NCBI GenBank assembly: GCA_026389845.1
Contig: JAPLHB010000227.1
Location: 1 to 34,397, forward strand
Direction of reading: 5' to 3'
Source: Chloroflexota bacterium
GTDB taxonomy: Bacteria > Chloroflexota > Anaerolineae > CG2-30-64-16
DNA length: 34,397 bases
Below the pieces are notes generated by a model. It was given only the letters and a program-made list of their open reading frames with translations. It made no database searches and had not been told where the DNA came from. Below, in pieces: positions 31,515 through 34,397 of the stretch. Position 1 is the stretch's first letter, and every line of letters begins with the position of its first letter. The position numbers were made by a program, and so were the translations under genes.

Positions 31515-31821
31515 AGAGGACTACCTTCTCAGCCTGCACATAGGGTCGGAGGCGCCGATTCAATCCACGAGCGGAAACTAAATCCACTTTTCTGCCACAT
31601 CGCTCCGTCAGCTCGCGTTCAAGCCGATTCCAGGTCAGCAGACCGAGCGGCCTTTTTGGGGGGTCTTGAAATTGGACAAGGATGTCAATGTCGCTCTCCG
31701 GCGTATCTTCCCCGCGCACCAGAGAGCCGAACAGGGCAAGCTCTTCTAAGCCATAAGGCTGTAGAACGGGCACAACCTTTGCCCTGATCTCCTCAAATCT
31801 AGCCGTAGAATGAACGTCCAT
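31498..31821 (-). CDS. mntA: MntA-like nucleotidyltransferase antitoxin
   Basis: AGGAGG seven bases before the ATG at 31821 sets the start (an earlier in-frame ATG exists at 31842), giving 107 residues. The minimal nucleotidyltransferase motif GSLVRGEDTPESDIDILV (GSX10DXD) is intact. It should transfer AMP from ATP to the Tyr of HepT, neutralising it. The pair is followed without a gap by ksgA, so one mRNA probably encodes all three. Confidence 0.87.
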   Translation of the reverse strand: MDVHSTARFEEIRAKVVPVLQPYGLEELALFGSLVRGEDTPESDIDILVQFQDPPKRPLGLLTWNRLERELTERCGRKVDLVSARGLNRRLRPYVQAEKVVLYEEAR

Positions 31822-31840
31822 AGCCTGCCCTCCTGCCCGC

Positions 31841-31869
31841 ATTATACTGCTTTGACGCCGAACGGACAA
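31841..31869 (-). promoter_or_regulatory. Promoter of mntA-hepT-ksgA
   Basis: On the - strand TTGTCC (31869-31864), a 17-base spacer and a perfect TATAAT (31846-31841). The transcript would start near 31834, only about 13 bases before the ATG, with the ribosome-binding site in between. Confidence 0.65.
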
Positions 31870-31875
31870 GTCGTC

Positions 31876-33525
31876 TCAGACCCCCAGCCCCGGTTGATCC
31901 GCCTCGGCCGGCGCGACTTTTTGAGCCTGCTTGAAGGTAGAGGCGGTCGGCGGCATCTTGACCTCGCTGCCGTGCAGCAGGTCGGCGATGGCGACGATTT
32001 GCAGCCTGGGATAATCGCGATTCCAACCAGGGGAGTGATAGATGCCCGCCGACGCGGCCTCGGTCTGCATCTCGGTCGTGGGCGGCTCCAAGGTGATGAA
32101 GATGCCCAGCGCCGCGGCCTCGCGTTCGACTGTGCCGCGCAGATCGCGCACGTCGCGGCTCGTGACGTGCCCGCTCTTGACCTGCACCAGCGCGCGCTTG
32201 GGCTTGCCGGTCTTGTCGTCGGTAAAGAGGATGACGCCGTCAATCCCGCGGTCGCTGCCTTTCTTGCCGACGGACGACGAACGACCGCCGACCGCCGACC
32301 GCGCTTCGCCGACCGGTCGCGCCTCGATCAACGACAATGCCCACCACTGGAACTGATAGCGATCATCCTGCGCCAGTTGCCGCGCTGCGCCCAGGTCTTC
32401 CGGTTCGCCGATCACGTCGTAGTCGCGCCGCGGTTCCAGGCCGAACATGTCCTTGAGCCGGTTTTTCTGGAGCGCAATGGAGAGATGGGTGATGTCAATG
32501 CCGATCCAGCGCCGGCCGAGTTTTTGCGCCGCGACGACCGCGGTGCCGCAGCCGCAAAATGGATCGAGGACGACGTCGCCGGGGTTGCTGCTGGCATTGA
32601 GGATGCGCTCTAGCAGAGCAACAGGTTTTTGGGTGGGATACCCCAATGCCTCATTTCCCGCAGCTTGCAGAATATCGGTCCAGCAATTGGTAACGGTGCG
32701 GCCTTTGGAATCCTGGAGGTATTTCTTGTATTGGGGAACAGCGCCTGGCTTCAACTGGATGACTAGACCTTCTTCGTAGCCCTTTTGCATTCTTTCTTTT
32801 GTCCACCGCCAAACACGGGTAACCCCCAAGAACTCATAAGTCAAATTGGGGCGATCATCATTGGGATTCAGGAGTGGCAACAGGCGATATCTCCCCTTTT
32901 CATCGGAATACTTATACGCCGCTTCTACGTAATCGGGGTCGTGTTCACCGTATGGTTGGTGATACGTAAATTTACTTGACTTGGTGTAGCGCAGAATTGT
33001 ATCAGTGCAGTTCGGAAAATTCGCGGAAGTGTGGCTTTTCGGGTTTGAGCGTTGCCAGATGATCTCGTTCCGGAAGTTATCTATCCCCATAATGGCATCC
33101 AACACGATCTTCAAGTAGTGGCTCGCCGTCGGGTCGCAGTGCAAATACAGACTGCCGGTCGGCTTGAGGACGCGATGCAACTCGACCAGGCGCGCGGCCA
33201 TCATCACCAGGTAGGCCATCATCTGGTTCGGCCCGATAAAGTCGTGCAGCGCGGCGATCATGCCCGAGACCCGCTCCGGCGCGTCATTCAACAGGGCGTG
33301 ATAAGTCGCGGCCGCGCCGGCCCAGTGCCAGGTATCGTCGAAGGCCACGATTTGAGCCTCGGCCTCCTGGCCGCTCTCGTCCTTGAACAGCACGTTGTAC
33401 GAGCGGTTGGAGTTGAACGGCGGGTCGAGGTAGATCAGGTCAACGCTTTCGTCGGGCACGTGCTCGCGCAGAATCGGCAGGTTGTCGCCGTAGAAGAGGG
33501 TGTTACGGGTGATCGGTTTGGGCAT
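31876..33525 (-). CDS. DNA methyltransferase fused to an Mrr-like nuclease domain
   Basis: The ATG at 33525 (MPKPITRNTL) follows AGGAG; an upstream GTG at 33546 is less likely. The product has 549 residues. The catalytic DPPF (34-37) precedes the S-adenosylmethionine motif DPFCGCGT (321-328), an order typical of beta-class amino-methyltransferases. A C-terminal domain (about 423-510) has GSDRGIDGVILF (D429) and ALVQVKSG (Q448, K450), the PD-(D/E)xK/Mrr-like pattern with Q in place of the acid. Methylase and nuclease in one chain suggest a type II-like restriction-modification enzyme. The linker (about 404-422; GEARSAVGGRSSSVGKKG) is translated repeat. Not part of the left-hand island. Confidence 0.85.
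   Translation of the reverse strand: MPKPITRNTLFYGDNLPILREHVPDESVDLIYLDPPFNSNRSYNVLFKDESGQEAEAQIVAFDDTWHWAGAAATYHALLNDAPERVSGMIAALHDFIGPNQMMAYLVMMAARLVELHRVLKPTGSLYLHCDPTASHYLKIVLDAIMGIDNFRNEIIWQRSNPKSHTSANFPNCTDTILRYTKSSKFTYHQPYGEHDPDYVEAAYKYSDEKGRYRLLPLLNPNDDRPNLTYEFLGVTRVWRWTKERMQKGYEEGLVIQLKPGAVPQYKKYLQDSKGRTVTNCWTDILQAAGNEALGYPTQKPVALLERILNASSNPGDVVLDPFCGCGTAVVAAQKLGRRWIGIDITHLSIALQKNRLKDMFGLEPRRDYDVIGEPEDLGAARQLAQDDRYQFQWWALSLIEARPVGEARSAVGGRSSSVGKKGSDRGIDGVILFTDDKTGKPKRALVQVKSGHVTSRDVRDLRGTVEREAAALGIFITLEPPTTEMQTEAASAGIYHSPGWNRDYPRLQIVAIADLLHGSEVKMPPTASTFKQAQKVAPAEADQPGLGV
32262..32325. repeat. GACGACGAACGACCGCCGACCGCC-type repeat in the methylase-nuclease linker
   Basis: Tandem GACGACGAAC/GACCGCCGACC units encode the Gly/Ser/Arg linker between the methylase and nuclease domains. 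A related unit lies before tyrS at about 15170-15200. Confidence 0.6.
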
Positions 33526-33542
33526 CCAGGACTCCTGATGGA

Positions 33543-33632
33543 TCACAGCGGCTGCAGGTCACTCCAGTTGCGTTTCCGGATGCGCTCCAGTTCTTCAGCC
33601 ATCACCCGCAAAGAGCGCTGCGATTCAGCCAT
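33543..33632 (-). CDS. Possible 29-residue ORF
   Basis: It starts at an ATG overlapping the preceding stop by eight bases and encodes MAESQRSLRVMAEELERIRK, then RNWSDLQPL. Its stop lies 18 bases before the methylase start. The helical, charged sequence resembles the end of an antitoxin-like protein. It could be a translated micro-ORF or a remnant. Confidence 0.35.
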   Translation of the reverse strand: MAESQRSLRVMAEELERIRKRNWSDLQPL

Positions 33633-33831
33633 AGGTTTCGCGGTGCTCGTGTAGCCGGATCTGCTCCATCTCGCGTTCGAGTTGTTTTTCGGTCAGCCCG
33701 CTACGCTCTGCGTCCAGGCCTGCCGCCCAGCTCAATTTATCAAAACGGGCCGGCCTGGCGTTTCTCAGTAACTCCTCGTAGTTAGTCGGAGAAAGCATTC
33801 TCAAGCCTTCCATCGCTCCTTCCGGTATCAC
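33625..33831 (-). CDS. Small helical protein of unknown function
   Basis: The frame (68 residues from a GTG overlapping the lepA stop) also offers ATGs at 33813 and 33798; the last has GGAAGG at good spacing and would give MLSPTNYEELLRNARPARFD as the N-terminus. The C-terminus (SGLTEKQLEREMEQIRLHEH) resembles the helical tail of type II antitoxins, but no toxin partner follows. It is probably cotranscribed with lepA. I do not recognise the family. Confidence 0.5.
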   Translation of the reverse strand: MIPEGAMEGLRMLSPTNYEELLRNARPARFDKLSWAAGLDAERSGLTEKQLEREMEQIRLHEHRETYG

Positions 33832-34397
33832 TCCTCATCCAACTTCAGAATCGTCATAAAGGCTTCCTGCGGAATCTCGACTGATCCGATCATCTTCATC
33901 CGTTTCTTGCCTTCCTTCTGCTTCTCCAGGAGTTTCCTCTTCCTCGTTATGTCACCCCCATAACACTTGGCGAGCACGTCTTTTCTGACGGCCTTCACAT
34001 TGGCCCGGCTGACGATCTTTCCGCCCACCGCGGCCTGGATCGGCACGTCGAACTGCTGGCGCGGGATCACGTCCTTCAGCTTGCTGACCAACTTCATGCC
34101 CTTGTTGTACATCTGGTCGCGATTGACGATCATGCTCAGCGCGTCCACAGGCTCCCGGTTCACCAGCACATCCAGTCGCACCATGTCGGCCAGGCGATAG
34201 TCCTCGAAGTGGTAGTCCAGGCTGGCGTAGCCGCGGGTGCGCGCCTTCAGCTCGTTGTAGAACTGCGTCAGGATTTCGACCAGCGGGATGTGGTAGCTGA
34301 GCAGCACGCGGCGCGAGTCCAGATATTCCTGCGCCTTGAATTCCCCGCGGCGATGCGTTACCAGGTCCATCACCTGGCCGATGTAGTCGGTCGGCGT
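33828..34397 (-). CDS. lepA: Elongation factor 4, C-terminal part (5' partial)
   Basis: The frame is open to the window edge (34397) and ends at TGA 33828-33830, leaving about 189 residues of EF4 domains V and C-terminal domain. Diagnostic stretches are YIGQVMDLVTHRRGEF, SRRVLLSYHIPLVEIL, GYASLDYHFEDYR, and the LepA-specific C-terminal tail ANVKAVRKDVLAKCYGGDITRKRKLLEKQKEGKKRM, here broken in two for length: the first part ends at CYGGD. LepA is a ribosome-binding GTPase active in translation initiation and under ionic stress; its GTPase domain is outside the window. Confidence 0.96.
   Translation of the reverse strand, partial: TPTDYIGQVMDLVTHRRGEFKAQEYLDSRRVLLSYHIPLVEILTQFYNELKARTRGYASLDYHFEDYRLADMVRLDVLVNREPVDALSMIVNRDQMYNKGMKLVSKLKDVIPRQQFDVPIQAAVGGKIVSRANVKAVRKDVLAKCYGGDITRKRKLLEKQKEGKKRMKMIGSVEIPQEAFMTILKLDEE

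Overview
The window looks like a high-GC chromosome segment from a Chloroflexota bacterium, probably Anaerolineae-like. This is inferred from protein style, not from a marker gene. The clues are secreted proteins with Thr/Pro-rich (TPTPT) linkers, LysM plus PA14 and CBM9/SdrD-like modules, short secreted proteins ending in an IYLPLIVR-type tail, and very many short palindromic and heptamer repeats. I see no tRNA, rRNA, CRISPR array, transposase or integrase.

Layout. (1) 1-13331, + strand: a defence-type island. It holds the end of a helicase with a DUF3883-like tail, a membrane/coiled-coil protein, a DUF1156 adenine methylase, a DUF262/HNH protein, a STAND (NB-ARC-like) NTPase with a helical-repeat C-terminus, and a DUF499 ATPase with an Ig-like domain. 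Helicase + DUF1156 methylase + DUF499 ATPase resembles the helicase-methylase-ATPase (Hma) type of predicted phage defence. The DUF262/HNH and STAND genes sit between methylase and ATPase. (2) 13332-13971: a gene graveyard with the last part of a histidine kinase, the first residues of its response regulator, and the end of an opposing unknown gene. (3) 13972-16485: a secreted LysM/PA14 protein (-) diverging from tyrS (+). Two overlapping promoters and a terminator-bearing tyrS leader lie between them. (4) 16808-22549: a 1532-residue modular surface protein and a LysM lipoprotein. (5) 22554-25156: acyltransferase, LysE-type exporter and MFS transporter. (6) 25719-29088: a three-gene cassette of secreted proteins including a C10 cysteine peptidase. 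A near-identical copy of the MFS 3' end (about 29427-29614) lies on its far side, so the cassette is bracketed by direct repeats about 4.48 kb apart. (7) 29694-34397: a DinB-like protein (+), then on the - strand a MntA/HepT toxin-antitoxin pair translationally coupled to ksgA, a methylase fused to an Mrr-like nuclease domain, two tiny overlapping ORFs, and the C-terminal part of lepA.

The most unusual feature is that palindromic or tandem heptamer repeats have entered at least five coding regions in frame: the helicase, the DUF1156 methylase, the MFS transporter, ksgA and the methylase-nuclease. A repeat also forms the tail of the acyltransferase. The inserts appear to fall at linkers or loops, so the reading frames survive. 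The same repeat classes fill the intergenic gaps. All functional assignments come from reading motifs by eye; no database search was run.
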